64,000 bases of DNA from HTCC5015 sp051747425 (GTDB lineage Bacteria; Pseudomonadota; Gammaproteobacteria; HTCC5015), in the NCBI GenBank assembly GCA_051747425.1, contig JBNJGD010000010.1, positions 1-64,000 of the forward strand, read 5' to 3'. The notes below the pieces were generated by a model. It made no database searches, was not told where the DNA came from, and worked only from the letters and a program-made list of their open reading frames with translations. The position numbers were made by a program, and so were the translations under genes. Below, piece after piece: positions 51,611-61,130 of this stretch (positions are counted from its first letter, which is position 1; each line of letters opens with the position of its first letter).

Positions 51611-52069
51611 TTACGGCCAGTAGTCGGCGTTATCCAACAGCTGCTGCATGGCCTGTTTGACATCCTCGCCCATGGCTTCCTCAAAGGCTTCGCGCTCCTG
51701 ATCAAAGGCGAGGATTTCACTGCGCTTGAACGCCTTGCGCTGCTCCAGAATGGGCATATGGGCGGTGGCCCAGGCCAGTTCGTAGATCGGACGGTAGGCC
51801 TCTTTGGGGCAGTCGCCGCCAGTTAGGCCATCCATCAGCACCTTGATGCGAATGGCGCACTCGGTGATGTTGGCCTGGTCGGCCAGCGCTGCCCGGGCGA
51901 TGGTCTCAATGCTTTTGGCCCAGTGCTGACGCTTGGCCGCCAGCTCCGCGGCCTCGGCGGCCTGTTTGCGGCGCAGGGCAAACACGCGCCGCCACAACAG
52001 GCCACAGTAGACGGCCAGTCCCACTAAAACCGCGCCGCCCAGGGCAATCGCTATCCACCATTCATTCAT
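51611..52069 (-). CDS. DUF2489 family protein
   Basis: A 152-residue protein with one N-terminal membrane helix (about residues 5-25) and a charged cytoplasmic helical part containing ALADQANITECAIRIKVLMD and the conserved Cys-Pro (GDCPKEAYRPIYELA). Fits DUF2489. Function unknown. It is downstream of fldB, on the same strand but separated by a terminator. Confidence 0.82.
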   Translation of the reverse strand: MNEWWIAIALGGAVLVGLAVYCGLLWRRVFALRRKQAAEAAELAAKRQHWAKSIETIARAALADQANITECAIRIKVLMDGLTGGDCPKEAYRPIYELAWATAHMPILEQRKAFKRSEILAFDQEREAFEEAMGEDVKQAMQQLLDNADYWP

Positions 52070-52091
52070 TGATCTCTCCGGTTACAACCAT

Positions 52092-52119
52092 AAAAAAAGC
52101 GGGCAATGCCCGCTTTTTT
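52092..52119 (-). terminator. Terminator after fldB
   Basis: AAAAAAAGCGGGC-AAT-GCCCGCTTTTTT lies between the fldB stop and the DUF2489 start. Confidence 0.88.
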
Positions 52120-52141
52120 CTAACCCAAAGCGGCACTGCCA

Positions 52142-52660
52142 TCAGGCCAGCCCCATCTCTTCCTTGATCTGGGCTGTCCACTTCTCAATTCGCTCGGCGG
52201 TCAGCTCTTCCTGCTGATCCTCGTCGAGACCCAGGCCGACAAAGTGCTCGCCGTCTTCCATCAGGGCCTTGGACGACTCGAAGTCGTAGGTATCGGCGGG
52301 CCAGTTGCCGATGACAATGGCGCCATTGCCGACGATCACATCGTGCAACATGCCCATGGCGTCGAGGTAGTAATCACCATAACCGCGCTGGTCGCCCAGG
52401 CCAAACAGGGCGCAAATTTTGCCGCTGAAATCGATGCCCTCGAGTTTGTCCCAGAACTCTTCCCAGTCACTCTGCAACTCGCCGAAGTCCCAGGTGGGGA
52501 TGCCCAGAATCATGAACTCGTAGTCGCCAAAATCGGCCGGATCGGCGTCGGCGATGTCGTGCACATCAATCTGGCCCTCGGGGAACTGGTCCTTGATCAG
52601 GCCGGCGCAGTAGCGGGTTGCCCCTTCGTCACTGCCGTAAAACAAACCAATTTTGATCAT
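52142..52660 (-). CDS. fldB: Flavodoxin FldB
   Basis: A 172-residue long-chain flavodoxin carrying FMN. The phosphate loop GLFYGSDEGATRYCAG, the LGIPTWDFGELQSDWEEFWD segment and ALFGLGDQRGYGDYYLDAMG match FldB more closely than FldA. It would donate low-potential electrons to reductive enzymes such as radical-SAM proteins. No cognate reductase adjacent. Confidence 0.94.
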   Translation of the reverse strand: MIKIGLFYGSDEGATRYCAGLIKDQFPEGQIDVHDIADADPADFGDYEFMILGIPTWDFGELQSDWEEFWDKLEGIDFSGKICALFGLGDQRGYGDYYLDAMGMLHDVIVGNGAIVIGNWPADTYDFESSKALMEDGEHFVGLGLDEDQQEELTAERIEKWTAQIKEEMGLA

Positions 52661-52891
52661 TCGCTTCTCCAGTGTGGCGCGTATGGTGATTTAAAACAGC
52701 CGCTAATCATAAAGCAGTGCATGGCTAACGCCAAACCTGCGCGGGCCTTTTGTGCCCGTTTTGTCAGACGATTTTTTTCTATGCTTATTTTACTCTTAGA
52801 CAAAGCCTATCAAATCAATATAACTTGATTGCTTTCATCACAAGACAGGCTGACATAAGCTGGGCTCAAATTGAAGCACAGGAGCCCTATT

Positions 52892-53137
52892 ATGGAACGC
52901 ATTACCATCTTCGGTCGACCCGGTTGCGGCTTTTGCATCCGCGCCAAAGAACTGGCCGAGATCAAAAACCTCGATTACCGCTACATCGACATTCACGAGC
53001 AAGGCATCACCAAGGCGGATCTGGAAAAAACCGTGGGCAAACCGGTGGAAACCGTGCCCCAGATTTTCCACGGCAAACAGCACATCGGCGGCTTCACCGA
53101 GTTCGATGCCTTTATCAAGGAACAGGAATCCGCCTGA
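52892..53137 (+). CDS. grxA: Glutaredoxin 1
   Basis: An 81-residue dithiol glutaredoxin: active site GCGFC (residues about 10-13), GSH-binding TVPQIF and the IGGFTEFDAF segment closely follow E. coli GrxA. It supplies electrons to ribonucleotide reductase and others. ATG 52892 is chosen; GGAG lies ahead. Confidence 0.94.
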   Translation: MERITIFGRPGCGFCIRAKELAEIKNLDYRYIDIHEQGITKADLEKTVGKPVETVPQIFHGKQHIGGFTEFDAFIKEQESA

Positions 53138-53171
53138 CTCAACCCGGTTGAAGCAAGGCGACGGGAGGCGG

Positions 53172-54017
53172 CTATACGGCCGCCTCTGTCGTTTCTGACC
53201 CCTCTTTCAGGAAGGCCACCACCGCCTCAATCACCGTCGGGTGCCACATCAGGCGCCGGTGTCCCAGGCCCTCGGTTTTAATCACCTTCGCCCCCGGCCA
53301 AACCCCGGCAATCAGTTCGGCCTGGTGGTGGTCGACTTCGCCGTCGTCGCGGTCGAAGATCAGCAACAACTCGCCCTGAGGGTTGGAAAAGGCCCTGCCC
53401 GCCGCCACCTCGTCCCAGCTGGCACCGAAGCCGCGCGCAAACTCTGCGCGACAGGCTTCCAGAGTCGCCTCTGTGGGGCGCAAAATTTTGCGAATGCCAT
53501 TGACGGCCGGATAAGGGGCTGTGGGCGAGCCGATGGTGCAATAGCGTTTGGCGTGGAAACCGCGCTCCCGGGCGGCCATGGAGAGCACGCCGCCGGCGGA
53601 GTGGCCGACAAAGGCCTCGATCTCGCCCAACTGGCGGGCCAGGGCCAGGGTGTCGTTGCCCATGTCGACAAAGCTCACCGAGCGGCCCTCGGAGTCGCCG
53701 TGGGCGGCAAAATCGATGGCCACGGCGCGAAAACCGGCCTCGGCGATGGCCATCGCCATGGTGGCCATTTGCGAACCGCGGCTCTCCCAACCGTGGGCCA
53801 CAATCACCGTCGGACCCTCGCCCCAGGCCCAGGCCACGCAGCGGCGACCGCGCGAGCCGGTAAACTCGATGCGCTCGGCGGACTGCAGCTGCTCCAGCTC
53901 CCGGGGCTTGCGCTCGTGCTTGCGTGGCCGGGAGGCCAGAAAAACCGCCAGACGCGCGGCCAGGCGCGGAGAAAGGCGCTCTATCAGAGCAAAGATCTTG
54001 CGAATCAGGGACAACAT
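53172..54017 (-). CDS. Alpha/beta hydrolase
   Basis: A 281-residue alpha/beta hydrolase with the nucleophile in GHSAGG, an HGW motif (VAHGWESRG), an Asp in LLIFDRDDGEVDH and a C-terminal His in GLGHRRLMW. The N-terminal helix (LSLIRKIFALIERLSPRLAARLA) is amphipathic, perhaps for membrane contact. The start ATG 54017 is more likely than an upstream one. Substrate unknown. Confidence 0.87.
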   Translation of the reverse strand: MLSLIRKIFALIERLSPRLAARLAVFLASRPRKHERKPRELEQLQSAERIEFTGSRGRRCVAWAWGEGPTVIVAHGWESRGSQMATMAMAIAEAGFRAVAIDFAAHGDSEGRSVSFVDMGNDTLALARQLGEIEAFVGHSAGGVLSMAARERGFHAKRYCTIGSPTAPYPAVNGIRKILRPTEATLEACRAEFARGFGASWDEVAAGRAFSNPQGELLLIFDRDDGEVDHHQAELIAGVWPGAKVIKTEGLGHRRLMWHPTVIEAVVAFLKEGSETTEAAV

Positions 54018-54148
54018 GGCAGGACCCAAATGGAAAAGAGGGAATCCTGTCACAAGCGCCTTAGCTCGCCTAGAATGAATTGGTCAGCCCTTGCCGTTGG
54101 CGCTGCAGGGCGGCATATTGGCACTTTAGCTATCGGGGAAGCCTCTCC

Positions 54149-54997
54149 ATGACCACGCCCGTCGACAAGCCACACGGCAAACTCGAAGCTTGGAAGAACA
54201 AGACCAACACCGTCATCTTCGGCTATCGCACGGATCAGGGCCGCCACTTCGACATCGCCCTTATCGCGGTCATCGTCCTGAGCCTGGTGGTCGTCCTGCT
54301 CGACAGCGTCGCCTCTATCCACGCCGAATACGGGCAGTGGCTGTACTGGGCCGAGTGGGGATTTACCCTGCTGTTCACCGTGGAGTATGCCCTGCGGATC
54401 TGGTCATCAGAGCACCGGCGCCAATACCTCACCAGCTTTTTCGGGGTGGTCGACTTGCTCTCCATCCTGCCCACCTATCTAAGCCTGCTAATACCCGGCA
54501 GTAACTACCTGCTCACCATCCGTGCCTTGCGCATGTTGCGTATCTTCAAGATTCTGCAGCTAAGCGGTTTCGACAAGGACGCCGGCATTCTGATGGATGC
54601 CCTGCGGGAGTCTCGCCGGGGCATTGTGATCTTTCTCTACTCGGTGGGCACACTCACGGTGCTCTACGGCACCATGATGTACATCGTCGAAGGGCCGGAA
54701 AACGGCTTTACCAGCATCCCCACCAGCATCTACTGGGCCATTGTCACCCTGACCACGGTGGGCTACGGCGATATCTCACCTCAGACGCCACTGGGCCAGG
54801 CCATGGCCTCGCTGATCATGGTGACCGGCTATGCCATTATCGCCGTACCCACCGGCATTTTTGCCTCGGCCATGACTAACCAGCGCAGCAAATCCCTCGC
54901 CCTCAAGTGCCCCAGGCACCCGGCGCAAAATCACGAGCGCGAGTCCAGCTACTGCCGTTTCTGCGGCGAACCGCTACAGGAAAGCGAGGGCAGTTAA
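54149..54997 (+). CDS. Voltage-gated-type potassium channel with C-terminal zinc ribbon
   Basis: A 282-residue six-helix ion channel. The voltage-sensor S4 carries arginines (LLTIRALRMLRIFKIL); the pore has the potassium filter TTVGYGD between S5 and S6. After S6 a short tail holds CPRHP and CRFCG, a four-Cys/His zinc-ribbon-like motif not common in this family. GGAAGCC precedes the ATG. It ends convergently against an S2P protease gene with a 4-bp overlap. Confidence 0.92.
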   Translation: MTTPVDKPHGKLEAWKNKTNTVIFGYRTDQGRHFDIALIAVIVLSLVVVLLDSVASIHAEYGQWLYWAEWGFTLLFTVEYALRIWSSEHRRQYLTSFFGVVDLLSILPTYLSLLIPGSNYLLTIRALRMLRIFKILQLSGFDKDAGILMDALRESRRGIVIFLYSVGTLTVLYGTMMYIVEGPENGFTSIPTSIYWAIVTLTTVGYGDISPQTPLGQAMASLIMVTGYAIIAVPTGIFASAMTNQRSKSLALKCPRHPAQNHERESSYCRFCGEPLQESEGS

Positions 54998-55632
54998 CCC
55001 AGCCAGGTAATCCAGGGCATGATGGCCCGGCTCAGGTTGAGCAGACCGTTAAACACCGGAACGCCGGCAATGCTCAGCAGAATCAGGCCGAGGAAAAACC
55101 ACAGACCAAACCGGGCGTTGAAGGCATCAAATTGGCGGCCGAGTGGCGCCGGCAGCATTTTCGAGGCGATGTAGTGGCCATCCAGCGGCCCCAGGGGCAA
55201 CAGGTTAAACAGCATCAGCAGCAGATTGATGTGTACCACCAGCACCAGAGCCATCTGCTGGTTGTCACTCAGAGACCAGCCCCGGGAATCAGCCAGAGCC
55301 AGCACATTGATCGCCACGATGGCCAGCAGCAAATTCATCAGCGGGCCGGCGGCGGCCACCAGGGCGCTGCCCCAATGGTAGCGCAGCTTGTTGGCATTGA
55401 AAGGCACCGGCTTGGCGTAGCCAAAGCCCACCGCAGCGACCATAAACAACCCCAGCGGGTCGATGTGGGGCAGCGGGTTCAGGGTCAGGCGACCCATGCG
55501 CTCGGCGGTGTCGTCACCCAGAGCTCTGGCCGTTACGGCGTGGCCAAACTCGTGCAGCGTCAGCGACAGTACGATGGCCGCAATCACCAGAATGAACACC
55601 GCGTATTGTCCCTGGTAGAGAAGTCCCAGCAT
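54994..55632 (-). CDS. Site-2 protease family protein
   Basis: A 212-residue membrane metalloprotease of the M50B group: zinc motif HEFGH in the first third and the second motif LFNLLPLGPLDG. It lacks the PDZ domain of RseP, so it resembles small SpoIVFB-like proteases. Its substrate is unknown. It lies 1 bp downstream of the lipocalin gene's stop, on the same strand, and is likely co-transcribed. Confidence 0.9.
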   Translation of the reverse strand: MLGLLYQGQYAVFILVIAAIVLSLTLHEFGHAVTARALGDDTAERMGRLTLNPLPHIDPLGLFMVAAVGFGYAKPVPFNANKLRYHWGSALVAAAGPLMNLLLAIVAINVLALADSRGWSLSDNQQMALVLVVHINLLLMLFNLLPLGPLDGHYIASKMLPAPLGRQFDAFNARFGLWFFLGLILLSIAGVPVFNGLLNLSRAIMPWITWLG

Positions 55633-55633
55633 C

Positions 55634-56185
55634 TTAGGGCTCTACTCCGGTTTTCTCCATGGAGTGTTTGACCCAGATCAGGGCATCGCTGTCGTAACCC
55701 AGATCGTCGGCCGTATCGATAAAGTCCTGGCGGCGCTCCTCGCTCACCTGCGGGTTTCGCGACAACAGCCAGAGATAGTCGCGGCTGTGACTGGTGACAT
55801 AGGCGTAGTCGTAATCCTCGCCCAGTTCGAACACCACATAGGCGCCGTAGAAGGGGCCGAAGAAGGACACCTTGAGGTGGGCAATATCGCGATCACCGAC
55901 AAACTTGGCCAGACCCAGGGCCTCCTGCCACTCGTCATCCTCCTGATCGAAGCCGCTGTTGAGCACGCGGATATGACCCTCTTCGGTGGGCGTGTAAGTG
56001 GCCGTGACCTGGGTCAGACCGCGCTCGAAACTGTGGTCGAGCCGGGCCACCTCGTACCAACGGCCCAGATAGCGGTCGGCGTCAAAGTTCTCCACCGGCT
56101 CGATGCCCTCGGGCACCGAGGTACAGGCGGTCAAAAACAGACTGGCCAGAGCGAGGGGAAACCAGTGGAAACGGGTGTGAGTCAT
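55634..56185 (-). CDS. blc: Outer-membrane lipocalin
   Basis: A 183-residue Blc-type lipocalin lipoprotein: lipobox LFLTAC, the lipocalin signature GRWYEVARLDHSFERG, and the C-terminal WLLSRNPQ segment. It binds lipids such as lysophospholipids at the outer membrane. ATG 56185 is set by the signal peptide. Confidence 0.94.
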   Translation of the reverse strand: MTHTRFHWFPLALASLFLTACTSVPEGIEPVENFDADRYLGRWYEVARLDHSFERGLTQVTATYTPTEEGHIRVLNSGFDQEDDEWQEALGLAKFVGDRDIAHLKVSFFGPFYGAYVVFELGEDYDYAYVTSHSRDYLWLLSRNPQVSEERRQDFIDTADDLGYDSDALIWVKHSMEKTGVEP

Positions 56186-56282
56186 TGCCTTCACCTTTAC
56201 AAAAGCACTGAAAGGAAACTGCCTGCAGTATACACAAGCTGGCAAACTGCATTAGCAATGATCAACGGTGACATGCTTCGTG

Positions 56283-56606
56283 TTAGCCACAGAGGACACC
56301 GAGCACACAGAGTATTTAAGTGAACAGAGCGGGTGCAGTCGAAGGCACCCGGTGGTCATTCAAGTCATTGCGAGCCGAAGGCGAAGCAATCTGCGGAACC
56401 ATTCAGGCAGATTGCCGCGTCGGCTGGCGCCTCCTCGCAATGACGGGTCGGCCCGGGGTCGGGCCTCCTGCGCCGCCCTGAGTGGCGCAGATTCCGGAGT
56501 AGGAGGCTCGACCTCGGCCCGCCACGACCCGTCACCTTTGTCGCGGCGGGGTCGCCGCTCCTACGCCACATGTCTGGCGGAAGCGGCTTTGCCGCGTCCG
56601 CCCTAC
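56283..56606. repeat. Intergenic repeat island 6
   Basis: No gene. TTAGCCACAGAGG-type stretch from 56283; CATTGCGAGCCGAAGG...AGCAATCTGC at 56364-56394 and a related inverted element at 56408-56444; a truncated ATTCCGGA half element at 56490; GTAGGAGGCTCGACC...GCCGCTCCTAC at 56499-56564; GGCGGAAGCGGCTTTGCCGC...CCGCCCTAC from 56574 to 56606. Confidence 0.86.
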
Positions 56607-56609
56607 CCT

Positions 56610-58229
56610 TTACTCGTTGTCCATAAGGTAGTTGGCGTAGTCTTTACGCAAGCCGGTTTTGAGCAGTTTGCCGGTGGCGGTGTGGGGCAGTTCGTCGACG
56701 AAGACGATGGCGTCGGGCAACCACCACTTGGCCACCTTGTCCGAGAGGAATTCGCGGATGGCGTCGGCGTCCGGATCGGCACCCTCTTTGCGCACCGCCA
56801 GCAACAGCGGGCGTTCATCCCACTTGGGATGGGCCACGCCAATCACGCAGCACTCGGTCAAATCCGGGTGGCCCACGGCCTGGTTTTCCAGTTCGATGGA
56901 GGAGATCCACTCGCCGCCGGATTTGATCACATCCTTGGCGCGGTCGACGATCTGCATGGTGTTCTGCGGGTCGATGGTGGCCACATCGCCGGTGTCGAAC
57001 CAGCCGTCGATAAACGCGCTGCGATCGTCGTTCTTGTAGTACTCATCGGCAATCCAGGGGCCGCGGACGAGCAAGCGGCCGTAGGCCTCGCCATCGCGGG
57101 GCAGCTCATTGCCCTCGTCGTCGATGATTTTCATCTCCACACCGTAGACCGCGCGGCCCTGCTTGAGCTGGTGCTGGTAGCGCTCCTCCTTCGACATCGC
57201 GCGCATCTCGCTGGTCAGTGTGTTGACCGTGCCGATGGGGCTCATCTCGGTCATGCCCCAGGCGTGGATCAGGAAGGCGTCGTGCTTTTCCTCAAAGGCC
57301 TTGATCATGGCCAGCGGGGCGGCGGCGCCGCCGACCACTACCGACTCCACGGAGTCGAGCTTCTTGCCCGCCTCGTCGAGGTAGTTGAGCAGGCCCAGCC
57401 AGATGGTGGGCACGCCCAGCAATTGGGTGGCCTTCTCGCTGTCGATCAATTCGTAGAGCGAGGCGCCGTCCATGCCCGCACCGGGGAAGATCATCTTGGC
57501 GCCCAGCATGGTGGTGGCGTAGGGCGTGCCCCAGGCGTTCACATGGAACATGGGCACCACCGGCAAAATGGCGTCGTCACCGCTGAGGGCCAGAGCGTCC
57601 TGCCGGCAGGAGGCCATGGCGTGGAGCACCGTGGAGCGGTGGGTGTACATCACGCCCTTGGGGTTGCCCGTGGTGCCGGAGGTGTAGCACAGCGCCGCGC
57701 CGGCGTTTTCGTCCAGCTGCGGCCAGTCGAAGTCCTCGCTGCAGTCGGCGATCAGCTCTTCGTAACAGAGCAGCTCGAGCTCGCTCTCGGGCATATGCTC
57801 GCGGTCGGTCATCACCACGACGCCCTCGAGGCTGGGCAGCTTGTCCTTGAGGGCCTCGACCAGGGGCATAAAGGTGAGGTCGACAAACAGGTAGCGGTCC
57901 TCGGCGTGGCCGACGATGTAGGCGATCTGCTCGGGGAAGAGACGGGGGTTGATGGTGTGCAGCACCGCACCCATGCCGGAAACGCCAAAGTACAGTTCGT
58001 AGTGGCGGTAGGTGTTCCAGGCCAGAGTGGCCACGCGGTCGCCCTGTTTGATACCCAGCTTGTCCTTGAGGGCGTTGGCCAGCTGCTTGCTGCGCTTGGC
58101 GGCATCGCCGTAGGTATAGCGGTGGATCGGCCCCTCGACACTGCGGGTGACGATCTCGGCGTTCGGGTGGGCGACTTCGGCGTGCTCGAGCAATGAAGAA
58201 ATGAGCATGGGTTGCTGCATCATGGACAT
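56610..58229 (-). CDS. Medium/long-chain fatty-acid-CoA ligase (AlkK-like)
   Basis: A 539-residue acyl-activating enzyme with YTSGTTGNPKGVMYTHRS, AWGMTEMSP and the DGWFDTGDVATIDPQNT and KDVIKSGGEWISSIELEN motifs. It is closer to AlkK/DmdB-type ligases than to FadD. It would activate fatty or arylpropionic acids to CoA esters. GGGGAG precedes the start. Confidence 0.93.
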   Translation of the reverse strand: MSMMQQPMLISSLLEHAEVAHPNAEIVTRSVEGPIHRYTYGDAAKRSKQLANALKDKLGIKQGDRVATLAWNTYRHYELYFGVSGMGAVLHTINPRLFPEQIAYIVGHAEDRYLFVDLTFMPLVEALKDKLPSLEGVVVMTDREHMPESELELLCYEELIADCSEDFDWPQLDENAGAALCYTSGTTGNPKGVMYTHRSTVLHAMASCRQDALALSGDDAILPVVPMFHVNAWGTPYATTMLGAKMIFPGAGMDGASLYELIDSEKATQLLGVPTIWLGLLNYLDEAGKKLDSVESVVVGGAAAPLAMIKAFEEKHDAFLIHAWGMTEMSPIGTVNTLTSEMRAMSKEERYQHQLKQGRAVYGVEMKIIDDEGNELPRDGEAYGRLLVRGPWIADEYYKNDDRSAFIDGWFDTGDVATIDPQNTMQIVDRAKDVIKSGGEWISSIELENQAVGHPDLTECCVIGVAHPKWDERPLLLAVRKEGADPDADAIREFLSDKVAKWWLPDAIVFVDELPHTATGKLLKTGLRKDYANYLMDNE

Positions 58230-58368
58230 CTGGTTTCTCCCCTGTTGTCTTGGTCAATGTGCGCTCACTGTAACGCAGATACGCATTTTCGCCACCTGTC
58301 AGAGCACACGCCCCGTCGGGAGAAAGGCGCCGCTCCGACAGATTTGCGCGCCGCCGCTGTGGTGCGGG

Positions 58369-59127
58369 CTAGTCCAGCCCCAGATCGACGCCGACGCCGG
58401 TCATCAGCGCTTCACCGGTGCCGTCCTCCGTCATACCCTGCATGACTTCGCGCAAACGCTGAATGGCGGGTTCGTCTCCGCGCCCCTTTTGCGTCCAGGC
58501 GTAAACGGTCTCGTCGCCCAGAAACAGCGCCTTGTGGAGTTCGCCGTGGGTCCACTCGTTGTGGGCGGCGTGGTAGCGGTAGGACAACTCGGGAAAAACG
58601 GCGGCGTCCAGACGGCCGAGGTCAACGGCGGCAAAACCGCTGCGCTCGGAATTGACCCGCACCCAGTCGAGCGCCTCAATCATGGCCAGGGGCTTGGACA
58701 GGGGCAGACCGCGAAGATAACCCACCGCCATGGGCGGCAAATCGCTCAGAGTTTCCGCCTCTATGGGCGCCTTGGTGTACAGGGCCATTTTCAGCGGACC
58801 AAAGGGAGCCACTTTTTCGGCGAAGACCCTCAGGCTGGGGTGGTCGGTCGAGGCCACGATGTCCACCTTCCCGTCCTTCAGGTTCACCAGGGCCCTCTGG
58901 AAGGGCATCGGCTCCAGATCAATGTCCAGGTCCGGCGCCCGGCGCTCGGCCTCGGCGATATAAGTCGGTGTTACGCCCTGTGGCTTGCCGTCCGTGTCAT
59001 TGATGATCAGCCAGGGGGCGTGCTGGTAGGCACCATAGACCAGCGTATGAGGCTCGTCGGCCCAGAGGGGAAAGGCGATCAGCAGAGACAACAACGGCAG
59101 TGCAATCTGCCTGTGTATTTTTTTCAT
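58369..59127 (-). CDS. Periplasmic solute-binding protein, family 3
   Basis: A 252-residue secreted protein with signal ending PLWAD and a family-3 (amino-acid type) binding fold: PWLIINDTDGKPQGVTPTYIAE, GKVDIVASTDHPSLRVFAEKV, and a hinge near GYLRGLPLS. No permease or ATPase gene is near; these orphan proteins may act in signalling or with an unlinked partner. A second paralogue lies 23 bp upstream on the same strand. Confidence 0.85.
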   Translation of the reverse strand: MKKIHRQIALPLLSLLIAFPLWADEPHTLVYGAYQHAPWLIINDTDGKPQGVTPTYIAEAERRAPDLDIDLEPMPFQRALVNLKDGKVDIVASTDHPSLRVFAEKVAPFGPLKMALYTKAPIEAETLSDLPPMAVGYLRGLPLSKPLAMIEALDWVRVNSERSGFAAVDLGRLDAAVFPELSYRYHAAHNEWTHGELHKALFLGDETVYAWTQKGRGDEPAIQRLREVMQGMTEDGTGEALMTGVGVDLGLD

Positions 59128-59150
59128 CCTTTCATTATAAGGGCATCACG

Positions 59151-59948
59151 CTACCGGCGTGAACGGCTGCGCTGGTCCTGGCGGCGAAAATCCACGCCAA
59201 TGCCCTTCATCATGGCCTCTGCGGTACCGTCCTCGGCCATGGACGCCATGGCCCGGGCTATTTCCCGGTACTCCTGTCGGTCGGCGTCTTCCTCGCGCAC
59301 CCACAGGTAAAGGGGCAGATTGCCGAGGAAGCGGGCCTGGTAAAAGTGACTGTAGGGCCAGTCGAAATACTCGGTGTAGTAGCGATAGACCACCTCGGCG
59401 AGGATCACGCCATCGAGGTGTCCCTTGTCCAGCGACTCAATGGCGCCGCCACCCCGGTTGAAGGGCACAATGCGCAGGCCGGGCAGGGATTTCAGCTTTT
59501 CCGGCACCGGCAGGCCACGCAGATGACCGACGCGAAAGTCTCCCTTGGGCGGGTTGGCCTCCAGGTCCACCGGCTCGCGGGTAAACAGGGCCAACTGGAC
59601 ATGGCCAAAGGGCGCAATAGGAGTGGCGAATTCGCGCACTTTGGGGTCATCCAGTGTGGGCGCCATATCGAGATTACCCTCGCGCAACTCCATCAAGCCG
59701 CGGCGGAAGGGCACCAGTTTGATCTCTATGTTGACCTCCGGCGCCCGGCGCATGATCTCGCGGACATAGGCGGGCATGATGCCGCGCTTGCGGCCATTGC
59801 CGTCCTCTCCCTCAATCACCCAGGGCGGCTGATCGTATACCGCATACAGCAGCGGGGAATCGGGTTCTTTTGCGGTTTCGGCTGCCGCCAACGAGGACGC
59901 TATCAGCAGGCCCAGGGCCAACAACCACCGGAAAACAGTATTTCTCAT
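59151..59948 (-). CDS. Periplasmic solute-binding protein, family 3 (paralogue)
   Basis: A 265-residue homologue of the preceding gene, with signal ending LAAAET and the same layout (PPWVIEGEDGNGRKRGIMPAYV, GNLDMAPTLDDPKVREFATPI, GHLRGLPVP). It ends in an Arg/Ser-rich tail absent from the other copy. The two genes form a tandem pair. ATG 59948 is set by the signal peptide; the frame further upstream is antisense to the next gene. Confidence 0.85.
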   Translation of the reverse strand: MRNTVFRWLLALGLLIASSLAAAETAKEPDSPLLYAVYDQPPWVIEGEDGNGRKRGIMPAYVREIMRRAPEVNIEIKLVPFRRGLMELREGNLDMAPTLDDPKVREFATPIAPFGHVQLALFTREPVDLEANPPKGDFRVGHLRGLPVPEKLKSLPGLRIVPFNRGGGAIESLDKGHLDGVILAEVVYRYYTEYFDWPYSHFYQARFLGNLPLYLWVREEDADRQEYREIARAMASMAEDGTAEAMMKGIGVDFRRQDQRSRSRR

Positions 59949-60051
59949 GACAAGCCCTTCCCTTAGCCGACACCTTCTCGAAGTATAGCCACTTTTAACA
60001 AATTTGCGTCCTGCCGTCTTGGTAGTCTTTGCGCCGAACTGTGGAGGTCCC

Positions 60052-61092
60052 ATGAAAACGCGCATCACCGAATTGTTAGGCATTGAACACCCCATACTTC
60101 TGCCCGGCATGAGCTGGATTTCCAGACCCCAGCTGGTGGCCGCCGTGTGCAACGCGGGCGGTCTGGGCATTCTCGCCACGGGACCGCTGACGCCGGAACA
60201 GACCCGCGCCGCCATCCGGGAGATTCGCGAGCTCACCGACAAACCCTTCGGCATTGGTTGTATCCTGATGATGCCCGGGGCCAAGGAAAACGCCGAAGTC
60301 GCCCTGGAAGAACAGGTGCCGGTGATCAACTTTTCCCTGGGCAAGGGCGACTGGCTGGTCGAGCGCGCCCGCGAGTACGGCGGCAAGGTAATCGCCACCG
60401 TCACCACGGTCAAGCACGCCAAATCCGCCCAGAGTATCGGTGCCGACGCCCTGCTGGTCACCGGCCACGAGGCCGCCGCCCACGGCGGCGATGTGACCTC
60501 GCTGGTACTCGTGCCCACCATCGCCGACGCCGTGGACATTCCGGTGATCGCCACCGGCGGCTTTGGCGACGGCCGCGGTCTGCTGGCCGCCCTCAGCCTG
60601 GGCGCCGACGGCATCGCCATGGGCTCGCGCCTGGCCACCTGCCAGGAAAGTCCGCTACACCAGAACATCAAGAATGCGGCCATTGAGAAAGACCAGGGCG
60701 ACACGGTTTACTCCCCCAACTTCGACGGCATCCCCGCCCGCTACATGAAAACCCCCACGGCGGTAAAACTGACCAAAAAGCCCATGAGTTTCCCCGTGGC
60801 CGCCTTCAAGGCCACCCAGGCGGCCAAGCTGGTGGGCCAGCCCATCTGGAAAATCATGCTGGGTTTGTTTGTGATGTTCGACAAGATCAAGCTGCTGGCC
60901 TACTTCGGCGCCGCCACGCCGCGCCTGATGGCCGCCACCGAGGACGGCGACCTGCAAAAGGGCATGCAGTTTATCGGCCAGACCCAGGGTCTGATTCACG
61001 ATGTCCCCAGCGTCGACGAGCTGATCAAACGAGTCATTGAGCAGGCAGAAGCGACCCATAGAAGCAATGCCGGGCGTTTTGGCGGCGCCTGA
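60052..61092 (+). CDS. Nitronate monooxygenase family flavoprotein
   Basis: A 346-residue FMN protein of the NMO/2-nitropropane dioxygenase group: PGMSWISRPQLVAAVCNAGG, GADALLVTGHEAAAHGG (with the catalytic-type His) and ATGGFGDGRGLLAAL. These enzymes oxidise alkyl nitronates such as propionate 3-nitronate; others reduce fatty-acid intermediates. GGAGGT precedes the ATG. Confidence 0.93.
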   Translation: MKTRITELLGIEHPILLPGMSWISRPQLVAAVCNAGGLGILATGPLTPEQTRAAIREIRELTDKPFGIGCILMMPGAKENAEVALEEQVPVINFSLGKGDWLVERAREYGGKVIATVTTVKHAKSAQSIGADALLVTGHEAAAHGGDVTSLVLVPTIADAVDIPVIATGGFGDGRGLLAALSLGADGIAMGSRLATCQESPLHQNIKNAAIEKDQGDTVYSPNFDGIPARYMKTPTAVKLTKKPMSFPVAAFKATQAAKLVGQPIWKIMLGLFVMFDKIKLLAYFGAATPRLMAATEDGDLQKGMQFIGQTQGLIHDVPSVDELIKRVIEQAEATHRSNAGRFGGA

Positions 61093-61130
61093 GCCGCCGC
61101 CACTGCCATCAAAGATTCACAAAATAAAAC

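Noticed and set aside
59949..60704. N-terminal extension of the second solute-binding protein
   Set aside because: The extra frame is antisense to the nitronate monooxygenase gene; a clear signal peptide begins at 59948.
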